64,000 nt of DNA from the NCBI RefSeq assembly GCF_019320115.1, contig NC_089587.1, positions 103,374,347 through 103,438,346 on the forward strand, read 5' to 3'. The stretch is from Miscanthus floridulus. Its lineage: Eukaryota; Streptophyta; Magnoliopsida; Poales; Poaceae. How positions within the stretch are numbered: position 1 is the stretch's first letter; the number at the start of each line of letters is the position of its first letter. The notes beneath the pieces were generated by a model. That model did no database searches, was not told the origin of the DNA, and worked only from the letters and a program-made list of their open reading frames with translations. The position numbers were made by a program, and so were the translations under genes. Positions 46,301 through 57,260 of this stretch are shown here, piece by piece.

Positions 46301-46835
46301 TGAACTCCGACAGAGGAGCAATGGCGTCATGCTTGAGGTAGAACCACTGCGAGTGCCACCCCTTGATGGACATCGAGAGCTGCATGGATGGGTACTTGCC
46401 GACCTGATTGTTCCAAAGTTGGATGCCAACGCACCCCATTAGCATGTGTAGCTCCTGCCTACCGCCCTTCTCCCTCTTCCTCTAGAGGTTGATGGTGAAG
46501 AAATACCTCCACAAGTCAAAGTGGGGGCTGATCCCTAGGAATCCTTCGCACAGCACGACGAATGCCGCCATTTGCTGGATCTCGTTGGGATTGAGATGTT
46601 GTAGCTCAATCTTGTAGAAGTACAGCAGCCTCTAGAGGAATATGTCGGCGGGGGTCGTGAACCCATGCTCATGAAAGTGGGTGAACGACACCACGTACCC
46701 ATCGGGCAGCGATAGCAAACCCTCATCATTGGGCAGCAACCACTCCTTGGCCGAGGTCCGCGCGCGGAGAAGACCACGATGGATGAGGCCCTCCATGCGC
46801 TGAAAGGTAATGTCGGAACAGCACCACAGATCCAT
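43390..46835 (-). pseudogene. Antisense accessory ORF with Transposase_28-like domain, copy B
   Basis: Met at 46835 (MDLWCCSDITFQRMEGLIH), then GYVVSFTHFHEHGF (about 46690). A stop near 46635 precedes LQHLNPNEIQQM and FLGISPHFDLWRYFF (about 46500-46600). The frame 46445-45999 reads openly for 148 codons and includes WFYLKHDAIAPLSEFTECL and HILKENGLKGSGIIGAYHV. An acidic run DDDDDEVMEEEE (about 45660) and a charged, coiled-coil-like tail follow. The antisense position between pol and 3' LTR matches the extra ORFs known from Tat-lineage elements. The domain is the 'putative gypsy type transposon' family; its role is unknown. It is less decayed than copy A in the middle. Confidence 0.65.
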
Positions 46836-47883
46836 TGTAGGTGGGAGTGGATGGATGCGAGCTCAACGGCGGCGGAGATGCAGAGGCCGGAAACCTAAGC
46901 GTTGGCGGCAGTGGCGTGGCTGCGGAGGTAAGGATGCAGGCGTGCGTATAAAACATGGAGGGCTAACCCTTTGGTTTTACAGGGGCGATGGGTGCGAAGA
47001 AACCAACCGCCCGCCAAGATCTCCGTGCCTGTCATGACCTATCACCATGTCTCGTCGTGGGGCGTGCGCACGCAACCTATGGCCATCCCCTCGGAAAACG
47101 CGCCGAACATTTTACCTCCCCAAATGGGCCACGACCCATCACAGGTAAGAGGGATATGGAGCTAAAAATGCTCCTACGGCCCATCTAGACCTAGGAGTTC
47201 GAAGGTTGGCCCACCGATGGGTTCGACGACCGCTCTAGGCACCTTTAGAGTGAGGGGTGGAAAGGGATGGACCTGCTAGCGGCCAGTACCCTGGCGCACG
47301 AGCGCCATGAGCATCCTGGCCTATGTTCGAGTCATGGCTGGATACGATCCATGATTTTTCCTTGAAGAAAGGTAGAGAGCTAGGCCTAAGAACTATATGG
47401 ATTGACCGCAGAGAATCTGAGTCGGTCACCAGCTGACCCAAGTTGGACCCCCACGAATGGGATGCCAGGGCCCTACTCGAACTAACCTGTTAATAGCTCA
47501 CCAAGCACCATGGTTCATCCGTAGAGGGAAATCATGGCACGGCTCAGCCCCTCTATTTTGATCAAAAAAAAATGCTTGAGAGAAGATGATCACAAAGATA
47601 GGCCGACCCTCAACTGGACCCCTGCTACGGGCAGGGCTCGAGGAAAGTTGGACTCTCAAGGAGACCGAACGCGCGATCGTAGAACGACAGACCCCTATAG
47701 GGGTCAGAATTAGGAAAGACCTTTTTCGACCCACCAAATCTCACAAGTATACCCTCGAGGGGTCCGATCAAGACGAAAGGGAATCACTATCCCCAAGACA
47801 TGCCATGGGCGACAAAAGAAGGCCAAGGCCCTCAGAGTCCTCCCATTTGAAAAAAACTCTGAAAGAGTATTCTACTCCTCCTT

Positions 47884-47898
47884 AGGCTCGGGGGCTAC
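47884..47898 (+). promoter_or_regulatory. Polypurine-like tract of copy B
   Basis: AGGCTCGGGGGCTAC lies directly before the 3' LTR. The matching AGGCTCGGGGGCAAC precedes the LTR of copy A (5865-5879). The position fits, but the purine run is short. Confidence 0.45.
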
Positions 47899-49096
47899 TA
47901 TCGAGGACCAATACTAGGGTATCTGAAGAGAAGGAGTTAATGGTCATCAACATTGATTTATCTGAGCAGTCAAGAGCGCGACTATAGCTCCAACCAACCC
48001 ATCGGTGTGTGGGCTCCGTCTCGCTCGACCTCTGTTGGCAGGCTCCACCTCCCCCGACCTTGATGCCATGATCTTCATCTTGCTCGACCTCTGGGGCGAG
48101 CTCTACCTCGCCTAACCTCGAGGCCATGAGCTCCACCTCGCCTGACCTCTAGGGGCGGGCTCTACCTCGTCCGACCCAGAGGCCACGAGCTCCGCCTCAC
48201 CCGACATCTAGGGGCGGGCTTTGTCTCGCCCAACCCCGAGGCCATGGGCTCTGCCTCACCCAACCTCTAGGGGCGGGCTCCGTCTCGCCTAACCCTAAGG
48301 CCGCGAACTTCGCCTCGTCCGACAGGGACCCATACCACCGCCAACCACTCCAGGTCCAAGCGTATTTGTCTGCGTCAAAACTCTGACACCAAGGAAGAGA
48401 CCAGCATGCTCCGATGTAACCCATGGCCATGACGGGCCGTACCTAAGGATTCACATCAAAAATAGCATTGGGCGTACCAGTGTTGTTCTACCTAACCCTC
48501 GTATGAACACTGACAGGCGCGTTAATTCACCAAGACGTCCGTCGGGATGAAATGGACCACCATGATCGACAGACGACACCTGCGCATGGCGTCAGTGACA
48601 AATAGAGCCATGACGTGGAGACGTCCCTGTTGATGTCTACAAGGTCGGTGGGACCCGCATGAAGGAAAAGAAGGACCCGGCGACCCTAAAAGCCATCTTC
48701 TCCCTCTCGTTCTTCTCTTTTCCTCTGCTAGAACCCATAATTTTCCTTGGCCTATAAAAGAGAAAGCAGGACGTCCCATGAAGGAGGCCGATCCAATCCG
48801 ACCCGATAGATCTAGATTCACACAAGAGCATGGCACGAGCACACATCTGAGCAACAACCGAGTTCTCAGCACCCGCTCACTCCTTCCATTAGAGACTTGG
48901 GACCATTTCCCTCTCTCGCCTGTTTGTAACCCCTACTATAAACTTTTAGTGCTAGTAACATGAGCAGCAGTGACAAACTGGACGTAGGGACTTTCTGCCC
49001 GAACCAGTATAAACATCGTGTCCTCTAAGCACACCATCCGAGCTAGACATGCAATACTAGAAATTTACTCATCGGTGGTAACTCGAAACATCGACA
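47899..49096 (+). repeat. 3' LTR of copy B (1198 bp)
   Basis: From TATCGAGGACCAATAC to AAACATCGACA. It matches the 5' LTR from 47989 on and copy A's LTR throughout. It contains the GC-rich tandem array (48.00-48.33 kb) and a TATA-like box at 48753-48760. Confidence 0.85.
48753..48760 (+). promoter_or_regulatory. TATA-like box in 3' LTR, copy B
   Basis: TATAAAAG within GGCCTATAAAAGAGAAAGC. Same position as in the other two LTRs. If active it would drive transcription rightwards into the LINE remnant. Confidence 0.5.
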
Positions 49097-49599
49097 CTAT
49101 CGGTTGCTCGGCGCATCCTTTATAGAGCGGTTGCACCTGCGACTCTCAACTGCCCAGAATAGGTTGGGTGCAAAGCAGCATATGCCATCGTCTGGCAGCC
49201 AGACATCAGTCCAGAAGCGCGCGATCGTGCCATCACCCACCTAGATGGTGACCGACGCCCGGAACATGAGGTTGACAGCGCGCTCTGCCTTGGATGGCAA
49301 GAGCGCCCAAGCTATGTCAGGCTGAGTCCATCGTAACTACTCCCAGCGTAGGCAGAGCACGAAGCCGAGGATCCTGAGGTCAGGCAGACCCAGGCCGCCA
49401 TAGTCCTTTGGCGAGCACACAACGGCCAAGCGACCCTGCATTTCCACCCGGCGATAGAGTCAGTGCCGGCCCAGAGGAAGGCGCGCCGTCTCTTGTCAAT
49501 TTCCCCGGTCGCCCAAGATGATAGAGCATAGCAAATAGAGACGTGAATCGGGATCGCAGAGAGGGTCGTTTGTGTCAAAGTAGCCCTCCCTGCATTGGT
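49097..49599 (-). pseudogene. L1 LINE ORF2, C-terminal segment
   Basis: The minus strand reads a post-RT ORF2 region: RATLTQTTLSAIPIHVSICY, RRRAFLWAGTDSIAG and KCRVAWPL, with frameshifts. The reading resumes the LINE frame interrupted by MULE-1: the last LINE residues right of the MULE (LLTNA) and the first here (GRATLTQTT) form a continuous ORF2 motif. It is cut on the left by the LTR of copy B. LINE ORF2 proteins copy their own RNA; this copy is dead. Confidence 0.82.
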
Positions 49600-50009
49600 G
49601 ATTTTTTTATTTTTAACACTTTTTGTAAACTAATTTTAAATCTAGCACTGTTTTTTTTCAAAACTAACACTTTTGGCCGTATCTATTGCCATGGCACGGC
49701 GAAACGCCTGTGCCGCGCCATGTATGGTGGTGCGGCAGGAGGATGACATGGCGACGACTGGGGCTGCTGACTGGTGACGTGGCAGGGTCTATCGCGCCAC
49801 CGATCTAGGTGCGGCAATGTCGCGCCGCGGCACATGGCGCGATAGGACCAAATAAATATCACGAGCGAGCGAGCCCGCCCGCCAGCCCACCCGCACGCAC
49901 GCCACGCAGCACCCCCGCTGCGCAGCGCCCGCGCCAGCCGCACCACGAACACTGGCGCGTCACGGCCGCCCGGTCATATCAAGGTACATCCCTCTCGATT
50001 TTATGTTAT

Positions 50010-50345
50010 TATGATTGTTATTGATTTATGATAGTTAGTGATTTAGGATAGTTAGGTTAGTGATTTAGGATAGTTAGTGATTTACGATAGTTAGGGTTTT
50101 ATGATTGTTATTGATTTAGCATAGTTAGTGATTTAGGATAGTTAGGGTTTGTGATTTAGGATAGTTAGGTTAGTGAATTTGTTTGTTTAGGTAGGTAGTT
50201 TTTAGGTTTGAGGTTGTGTGTTGCAGTATAGTTAAGGTTTGGTTAGGTAGTTAGGATTTAGGTTACTGTTAGTTAGGATTTTGGGTTTAGGGATTGATTA
50301 GGTATTTATTATTTAGTTTATAGTTAGTTATTTAGTTAGGGATTT
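50010..50345 (+). repeat. AT-rich degenerate tandem repeat in MULE-1
   Basis: Reiterated units of about 15-25 bp around GATTTAGGATAGTTAG and TTATGATTGTTATTG, with variable spacing. It lies upstream of the PMD gene. Confidence 0.75.
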
Positions 50346-50598
50346 TGGATATAAATACTGGTTTTCAAGTGTCGGTACTTAGTAGTGCATGATACGTCGA
50401 TTTGGATGACTTGATAAAGTTTCGTCAAATACTTATTTTTCTAGTGAAGTTGTTTAATATGTCTGTTAATGTTACTTTGAATATATACATGTGCTTTCAT
50501 ATTGTGTTCGTATTGCATAACAAGTAGTTTAAATTTTGCAATGCTACATAATGTTAATTTGAATACTCTAACCCTTTTGTTTATCAATTTGTAATAGG

Positions 50599-53230
50599 AT
50601 GACCCCTCCCACGCAGCACCCATTATATTCCATTCTTGAGGTGGAGTACGACGACCAGCACCGAGCACACATCTTGAGTGACACCGACGCAGAGGTGGCC
50701 TTGTCTCCTTTGATGCCCCGCACGCACACCAGGGCGCACCAGTGGGACGAGCATTATGTGCCATATATACGGCATGTTGGCTTCCTCGAGCTTGTCCATG
50801 TTGTCAACTACGGTCTTTCGCCCCTTGACCTAGCACTACTTACTACAGCTGTAGACAGGTGCCAATGCCTTCTTTGTACGTAAACATTCTTATAACAAAT
50901 TTGAGTCAACTAACAGTCGTTCTATTCTTATAATAGGTGGAGGCCTGAGACCCACATATTCCACCTATCTTGCGGCGAGATGACCTTGACCATGTAGGAC
51001 GTGAAGGCTATCTTTGGCCTTCGGTTGGGAGGACTTCTAGTGACGGGTATAGTTGACAACGATCACTGGAGGGAGCTATTGGCTCAGTGCACTGGCTTTC
51101 TTCTACCGGACGACGAGGTTTCAAAGAAAAATAAGTGAGCAATTCAAGCCTATTTAATACTTGCATTGCCTTTCTGCAGCCATCGGGTCTCATTTTCTTT
51201 AGTGAATTTTAGAAAAAGTTCCGAAGTTTCGTCGTCCTAGATCACAGAGCGCTTTGATTACTTGGACCCATAGGCTGAGGAGGCTCAGATCGACAAGATT
51301 GCTAGAGTGTGGCTCTGGCACTTCCTTGGGGCTTTCCTCTTCCCATACGCCTCGAGCAACACCATCACCTGGATCTTCCTTCACAAACTACGTCAGCCAT
51401 GGGAGAACATAGCGGCGTACAGCTGGGGCAGCGCAGTCCTAGCATGGACGTATCGGTAACTGTGCGTTGCCTGTCATCGTACCTCTGGGTATGCGAACCT
51501 TGGGGTTGCTCCTACCTACTTCAGGTTTGGTGTTGGGAACAATGGCCCGTTGGGAGGCCCCTTAATACTGGTTTACCGGTAAGTACTTCGGTTCACTATA
51601 TTCTTCGAGGCAGTTACATATGATTAAATTATTAATGGCTAATTCATTATCGTGTTCAATGTAGTAATGGAACGGGCAGGATACACTTCCTACAACTCTG
51701 TATATCTAGACGGAAGCAGAGTTAGTTAGAGGGAATACGAGGTGCAAGTACAGAGAGTACACGAACGGTCTTAACGTCCTGACATAGCACCAGGTTACGC
51801 TCTCTTTACTATCATACATGTATCTTATTCGATGTACACTATATCACAGCCTAACTCAATTATGAAATGTTCAGGTGCATTGGTGTCCTTGGGATGCTCC
51901 GGAGCTCGAGTACTATCTGAGTCCTATCACTAGGGATGAGTTAGACGAGTATCGCTGCAACGTCCTCTTTATTTTCTTCCACGTGGTCGAGATTCACTTA
52001 CCCATCAGGGTCTGCAGACAGTTTGGAAGAATGACAGGCTGCCCACCACCGCTTTACTCCACCAACCAAGAATTGCACGGGTGCGTTATCGATTAATAAC
52101 AAAGCTACAATTCAAAGGTGTGTGTGGTACAACTAACATCGTTTTGTTGAAGGTATGACCGTAGGAAGAGGTACAAGACCAAGGATTGACGCATGACACA
52201 CAACGCGTACATTTACTTGTGGCAGACCAGAGAATGACAGCCGGTCCATGCGGGTCCCCCACACAACCAGCACACCTTCGACGAGTACCTGCGGTGGCTT
52301 CACAGGTCTACAAGGACACATATCAAGCCCCCGTACACTGAGGAGGCGATTGACGAGGACTCAGAGGAAGATGTGATCGAAAATATATACGATGTTGCCA
52401 CTAGGGAGGACACACAGCTACAAAGAGCCCCACTTCAAAGATACGTGGTAACATACTTAAATGGTACAATTTGTTATCCATTTGGTATTAAGTATGTGTA
52501 CTAAAACTGTCCAACCGCGTTTCTGTACCTAGGTGACACAATTGTCAAGGATGTCCAACAAAGCAGCGTTCTGGTTTCATGAGTCTAGAAGGCAGGGGTC
52601 AGGCATTCTCGAAGCTTTTGTGGAGGTAAACATAAACTTATCCGTTCCGAAAATATTTCTTTAGTGTATATGTGTTTGAAAAATGCACTAACTTTAACGT
52701 CTATTTATGCAGAAGGTGAAGAAGAGCTGTAGGAAGCTAGCTCAGAAGCAGAGCTGCATGGACACTCCTTGGGTGGAACCGCCACTCCCGGCGTGGTCGG
52801 GTGGCACGTCTTCAGTCTCTTTGAGGACACCAGCCGGCTCTTCTCAGCCGGTGACAGGTACCACTTCCGCAGTGCGTACACCACCACATCATTGCGTTGG
52901 GAAGGACTCTGCAACCGAGGACGATGACCCCCCGGACTTCCGCAGACAGCACGACCAGACATGGCGATCTCGTCCGCATGTCTCAGCTAGGTGGTGCCCC
53001 GCTTGGTACCCAAGGAGCCTCACAGGTACTAACAAAGGTAGTTTCTTTAAATACGTAGGCTCCATGAACTAACCATCATAAAGATTATAAGTAATCGTGC
53101 ATATCATATACTTGCAGGGTACGAGCCGTACTCACCGACAACATGACCACACCGACGTTGGCTACACTCCCAATGTGTTGCCAACAAATCCGAAGAGACA
53201 GCTGAGGGATCCTTACACTCCTGGGTCTTA
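50599..53230 (+). pseudogene. Plant mobile domain (PMD, MAIN-like) gene carried by MULE-1, broken
   Basis: Exon 1 is 50599-50858, starting MTPPTQHPLYSILEVEY and including WDEHYVPYIRHVGFLELVHV. It splices (AG|G) to an exon from 50937 reading WRPETHIFHLSCGEMTLTM, then a TAG where Gln is usual, then DVKAIFGLRLGG. Later segments include WLWHFLGAFLFPYASSNTI and PWENIAAYSWGSA (about 51310-51450), VWCWEQWPVGRP (about 51530), WCPWDAPELEYYLSP (about 51880) and FDEYLRWLHR (about 52280). A Ser/Thr/Pro-rich tail (52710-53030) and a short end at about 53120-53230 follow. These are hallmarks of the PMD family, common in plant transposons and domesticated in MAIN/MAIL genes. At least three stops (for example about 50995 and 51238) disable it. 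Confidence 0.8.
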
Positions 53231-53689
53231 ATTTGTTAGGTCGAACGAATATTGTCGTACGAAACTTGCAGGCTTAGTTGGTTATGTTATGTCGAACTTA
53301 TGTCGAACCAATAAAAATGTTACGTGATAGCTTATCAACTTGCGCACGGACTTTATTTATTTGCTTCATATTTGTTTCAATGCGTCGCGACAGCACTGCC
53401 GGCGAGATTAACTAGGAACTAGTTCGAGAACCGTTAGTCCTGGCGTATCTCACCGTCGGTGGCCGGCGTCTTGACCCCGATTCTCCCAAGCTTGGTCATC
53501 GCCGCCATGAAATCGCCGAAGAAGACACCCTGGTTAGACGCGCAGTAGTCGACCGTGCTGCGCGATCTCATGTCGGACTAGAGCACCTAGTCGGAGCCCA
53601 CCGGCGAGGGGTCAAGGAAGCCGGGGTCCATGGTCGCGTCGCTACCGATCCTCACCGGCAGCAGCCGATCTTCTGTCTGCGGCTAGGTC

Positions 53690-53902
53690 CTGCCGCGCCA
53701 TGTGCCGTGGCGCGTCACTGCCGCGCCAAGATCGGTGACGTGGCAGACCCTGCCACGTCATCGGTCTGCAGGCCCGGTCGTCGCCACGTCATCCTCCTAC
53801 CGCGCACCATGTATGGCGCGGCACGGCCAAAAGTGTTAGTTTTAGAAGAAAAAAAAAACAGTGTTGGATTTAAAATTAGTTTAAAAAATGTTTAAAAAAA
53901 AC
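53690..53902. repeat. Right TIR of MULE-1
   Basis: Inverse of about 49600-49850, with shared blocks AGGAGGATGACGTGGCGACG, TGACGTGGCAGGGTCT and CGCCACGGCACATGGCGCG. Small indels separate the two arms. Confidence 0.8.
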
Positions 53903-55872
53903 GCATTGGTCAGGAGGCCGACCTTCCAGGTAGGTATACGTGCAGCCACCGCGTCGACGAGCGCCTGTTCGTTGGCGCGGCTCAGCCACGAAAGCGACAG
54001 AGGCACCCCCAGGTATTGGTAGGAAACTCCTGGAGTCTGCAGGGGAATAAGACGTGCATGCAGCATGGCTTCGACGTCGTCCGGGGTGATTGAGCACTTG
54101 TCCAGGTTGGTGGCGACTGGCGAGCCCTGAAGTCCCTGCGAAGAGCTCGAGGATGTGCCGGATGCAGCTAAAGTCATGGGCGGATGGTGCAAGGAAGATG
54201 ACCAGATCGTCGGCGTAGATCGATGCACGATATTTGATCGCATTCCCTGGCAATGTAGTTAGTAGCGCACGGCGATCGGCCTCAGCGATCAGCGCGTTCA
54301 AGACCTCCATGACGATGACGAACAAGAACGGCGACAACGGGTCGCCCTGCCTGAGGCCGCGGGCATGGCAGATGCGACGCCCCGGGCGGCCGTTGACAAG
54401 CACCTTGGTGCTCACCGTTCCCAACATGGTCGAGATCCAGTCGCGCCACCGCAGGGGGAAGCCAATGTGGTCGAGGACCTCAAGCAAGAAAGGCCAGGCC
54501 ACCGTGTCGAATGCCTTTGCAAGATCGACCTTGAGCAGCATCGCCGGGCAGCGCTGGGCGTACAGCCATCGGCAGGTGAGCTGTCCTGCGCGAAAGTTCT
54601 CATGAATTCCGGATGAATGCCAACTGGTTGATCTTGACAATCTCCGGCATTCTAGGAGCCAGACGAAGTGCCAAACCCTTGGCGAACAGCTTGCCGACGG
54701 AGTGGATGAGGCTGATCGGCCTGTAGTCTTTGAGTCCCTCTAGTGCCTGTGTTTTGTGGATCAGCACCATGATCGCCTCATTGAGGTGGTAAAAGCTTCT
54801 GAAGTCCACCTCCCAAAGGGCGTGAAACACCCGCACCACGTCGGGGCCTACAATCTCCCAAGCCGCCTTGTAAAAGGCACCGCAGAAGCCGTCGGGGCCT
54901 GGTGCTCTGTCGGCCGGTGTATCCCGGACAATCCTGGCCACCTCAGCCGTGAACGGGATCTCCTGGTCGCTGAGGTCTAGCCTTGGCCGGTCAAGCTGGG
55001 CCAGTTCGATGCGGTGTTGCCTGGGGAAGGCCTTGCTGAGCAGGTCGTTGTAGCAGGAGAACACGATGCCCGCCTTCGCCTCCTCCTCGCTGAAGGTCTG
55101 TCCATTATGCGTGATGGTGAACAGGTAATTTTTCCGGCGCCGGTGACAAGCTTGCAGGTGGAAATACTTGGTGCATGCATCGCCCTCCTGCAGGTACCTA
55201 GTCCTGGCGCGCTGTCTGGCCATGGTCCTGGCCAGCGACGCGAGCCCAAGGACACTGGCCTTGAGCTCATGGCGCCACTCAATCTCGCCCTGCGACAGGA
55301 GCCTGGTCTCCTGTGCGGCATCCAGCTCGTAGATGACCACCCGGGCCGCAGCTAGCTGCAACCTGATGTTACCGACGCTGGTGGCACGCCAGCTCCTCAG
55401 CGCCTTAGCCAGGGCACGTAGCTTCTGGTCCAGGCATCGGCAAGCATCGACGTCGACAAGTGGTGCACCCCACGCGACGCGGACGACATCTAAGAATCCA
55501 TCAATCTTCGTCCAGTACCGGTCAAAGCGAAACCTTGGTCGTGCCCACGGTGTAGCCTGCCATTGTTCTTGTCGCTGGCCTTGTAGATTAGGTTGAAATC
55601 GCCACAGAGGAGCCAGGGGCCGGGGCAGCTGGCTCGCGCATCGCGCAGCTCCTGGAGGAAGTCCGGCTTGTCTGCTCTCACAGTGGGGCCGTAGACGTTG
55701 GTGAGCCACCATGGCCCACCGTGGCCATTCAGCGGCGTCAGTTTCGTGGTGATAGAAAAACGGCCCAAAGATCACGGCGCCACCAGCTACGACGATAGCG
55801 GGGAGGCAGATGTAGTCAAAATCAGACCCTACTATTTCATTGTTCGTCGTTACAGAGAAGTTGGCGAGACCG
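53903..55872 (-). pseudogene. L1 LINE ORF2, endonuclease end and reverse transcriptase
   Basis: Minus strand. The endonuclease C-part has WWLTNVYGPT and PGPWLLCGDFNLIY (about 55600-55720). A linker with KYFHLQACHRRRKNYLF follows. RT has APGPDGFCGAFYKAAW (about 54880), KDYRPISLIHSVGKLFAKGL (about 54700), LLKVDLAKAFDTVAWPFL (about 54510), GLRQGDPLSPFLFVIVMEV (about 54330) and the YADD box (IYADDLVIF, about 54215). Frameshifts occur near 55500 and 54600, and again near 54100. It belongs to the plant L1 clade. MULE-2 interrupts it on the right and MULE-1 on the left. Confidence 0.9.
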
Positions 55873-56454
55873 AATTTTTTATTTTTAACCCTTTTTTGAA
55901 AAATTTTCATAAATATGTCTCTGGCGGTAAGATTTTAAAATCTAGACCCTTAGCTCAACGCCATAGTTGCTGGCGCCGAGCTTACACTGCTCGGCGCCAT
56001 CGTTGTTGGCACCGAGGTCTTGGGATCGACGCAAACGTGGCGGTGACTTGGCAGGCAGCTCGGTGCCATAGATCCTGGCGCCAAGCTTGGCGTCCTAGAT
56101 CCTGACGCCGAGCTTGGCACGGTAGATCTTAGCGCCGAGCTCGGCGTCATAATCTATGGCGTCGAGGTGGTGTTTTTAGCCTCGGCCCCAACCTTCATGC
56201 CCGAGCCTTCTTTCTATTTTTTCTCCTCCTTCTCGGGTTTTTTCTCTCCTCACTTCGCTCTACCTAACGAATCGGCATATTGGACCTTGGAAACTTTGAT
56301 TTGATCCGTAGATCTTTGAGAGTAAGGTATCCTCGCTCTCCTCCTAGTTTTTTTTGCATCGATTCGGTATATATTAGTCAGATTTTCAACCTAAGAATCG
56401 TCATTACTTATGGTTTCATTCTATCCCTCAATATTTGTATTATACAACCGTAGG

Positions 56455-57236
56455 ATGATGCCAAGACGTAAAAAAGCTAGCAAACCTAGGTAACCGCAGC
56501 GCATGTAGTTATGTTATGGGTTCATTGTTGTGCATCAAATGAAAAAACCTAGGTTTAGGGTTTAATGTTAATTGCTTTTGGTTCTTAGAACGAAATTGGT
56601 TGTATTGTAGTTTTGGTTCTCATTGACATTAATTTGTGATGTTTTGATTTTTGTTTGTTAAATTACATCCATTTTATTAGATACAAGAAATGTATCGGGA
56701 GAAGTTTTGGCGAAAACGGGGTCGTCCTCGAGAATTATACCCCGATGCGTCTAGCAAAGATGCCCCCGTCCACCCCCCCTAACCCCCCGCCAATGACAGC
56801 TAAGGAGAAGCACCTAGCCGTAGTTAGACGACTCGAGAAACCTCCTCTGTGCGAATGCGGAGATCAAGCTGTGATAAACCCTGAGAATACGTTGGAGTTT
56901 GTGTGTCCGAACAAACACGAAGTAAGTAGAAAGTGTATCTGTTTAAATATTTAGCTCTATGTGTGCGTGTACTAATGTCTCCTCTTTTAGGTGTATGGAT
57001 TTGCGATGTGTCGTTTCAAGGAGTGGCTCTATGGTCCTAAGAATCAATGGCCGGAGCCACCAAATACAAAGGAAAAGAAGAAAGAAAGGTTAATTTACAA
57101 AGCATCTCCAGTCAAGTGCGAGTGTGGTGTTAAATCCAACTACGGCCTAGTCTCTTCGGAGCTTGGAATAGGCCATTATTACAGCCATATGGTTGACTAT
57201 GATGAGGTTGGTTATTTTTGTGGTAACATGGAATAG
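56455..57236 (+). CDS. MULE-2 cargo ORF with two CxCG zinc-binding motifs, 173 aa
   Basis: Exons 56455-56489, 56681-56921 and 56991-57236 have good GT-AG borders (CCTAG|GTAACC, CACGAA|GTAAGT) and consistent phases, giving 173 aa. It starts MMPRRKKASKP (basic). It contains a first Cys module, PLCECGDQAVI to LEFVCPN to AMCRFKEWLYG, and a second, VKCECGVKSNYG then LGIGHYYSHMVDYDE then YFCG. The pattern resembles GRF-type zinc fingers or related Cys modules seen in plant transposon proteins; I could not name the family. The stop falls in the second copy of a 65-bp-spaced duplication (57165/57230), so the ancestral protein probably ran further. It may still be expressed. DNA or RNA binding is a guess. 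Confidence 0.55.
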
Positions 57237-57260
57237 GCTATTATTGTGGCCATATGGTTG
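57165..57260 (+). repeat. 31-bp direct duplication, period 65
   Basis: GGAATAGGCCATTATTACAG at 57165 recurs as GGAATAGGCTATTATTGTGG at 57230; each copy ends CCATATGGTTG. In the first copy the ORF reads through GGA ATA GGC. In the second it is shifted and yields GAA TAG, the stop of the cargo ORF. Confidence 0.85.

Larger units (their letters stand above)
35776..49096 (+). mobile_element. Tat-lineage Ty3/gypsy LTR retrotransposon, copy B (~13.3 kb)
   Basis: The 5' LTR is about 35776-36850 (its first ~90 bp are not recognisable), followed by a primer-binding site at 36853. Gag remnant 36885-38585 is joined in frame to RNase H and integrase 38586-40627. Then come a repeat-rich spacer (40.6-43.3 kb), an antisense ORF (46835 down to about 43390), a G-rich tract, and the 3' LTR 47899-49096. 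The GRITKWALELMG / DFVAEWTE link and the integrase C-terminus (GPYVIAEVLRPGTYKLKTI) are typical of Tat/Retand elements. A clean 5-bp TSD was not found (TTATC before 35777 and CTATC at 49097 are similar). Confidence 0.87.
49600..53902. mobile_element. Mutator-like element MULE-1, inserted in the LINE
   Basis: It is bounded by TIRs of about 210-250 bp: GATTTTTTTATTTTTAACAC on the left, and on the right read inversely GTTTTTTTTAAACATTTTTT. They share AAACTAATTTTAAATC, AACACTTTTGGCCGT and ACGTGGCAGGGTCT. Both flanks carry GCATTGGT (49592-49599 and 53903-53910), an 8-bp direct repeat with ninth-base ambiguity, as expected for Mutator-like insertion. 4.3 kb. No MURA transposase was recognised; it carries a PMD-type gene (50.6-53.2 kb, plus) and an AT-rich repeat zone. 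Confidence 0.88.
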
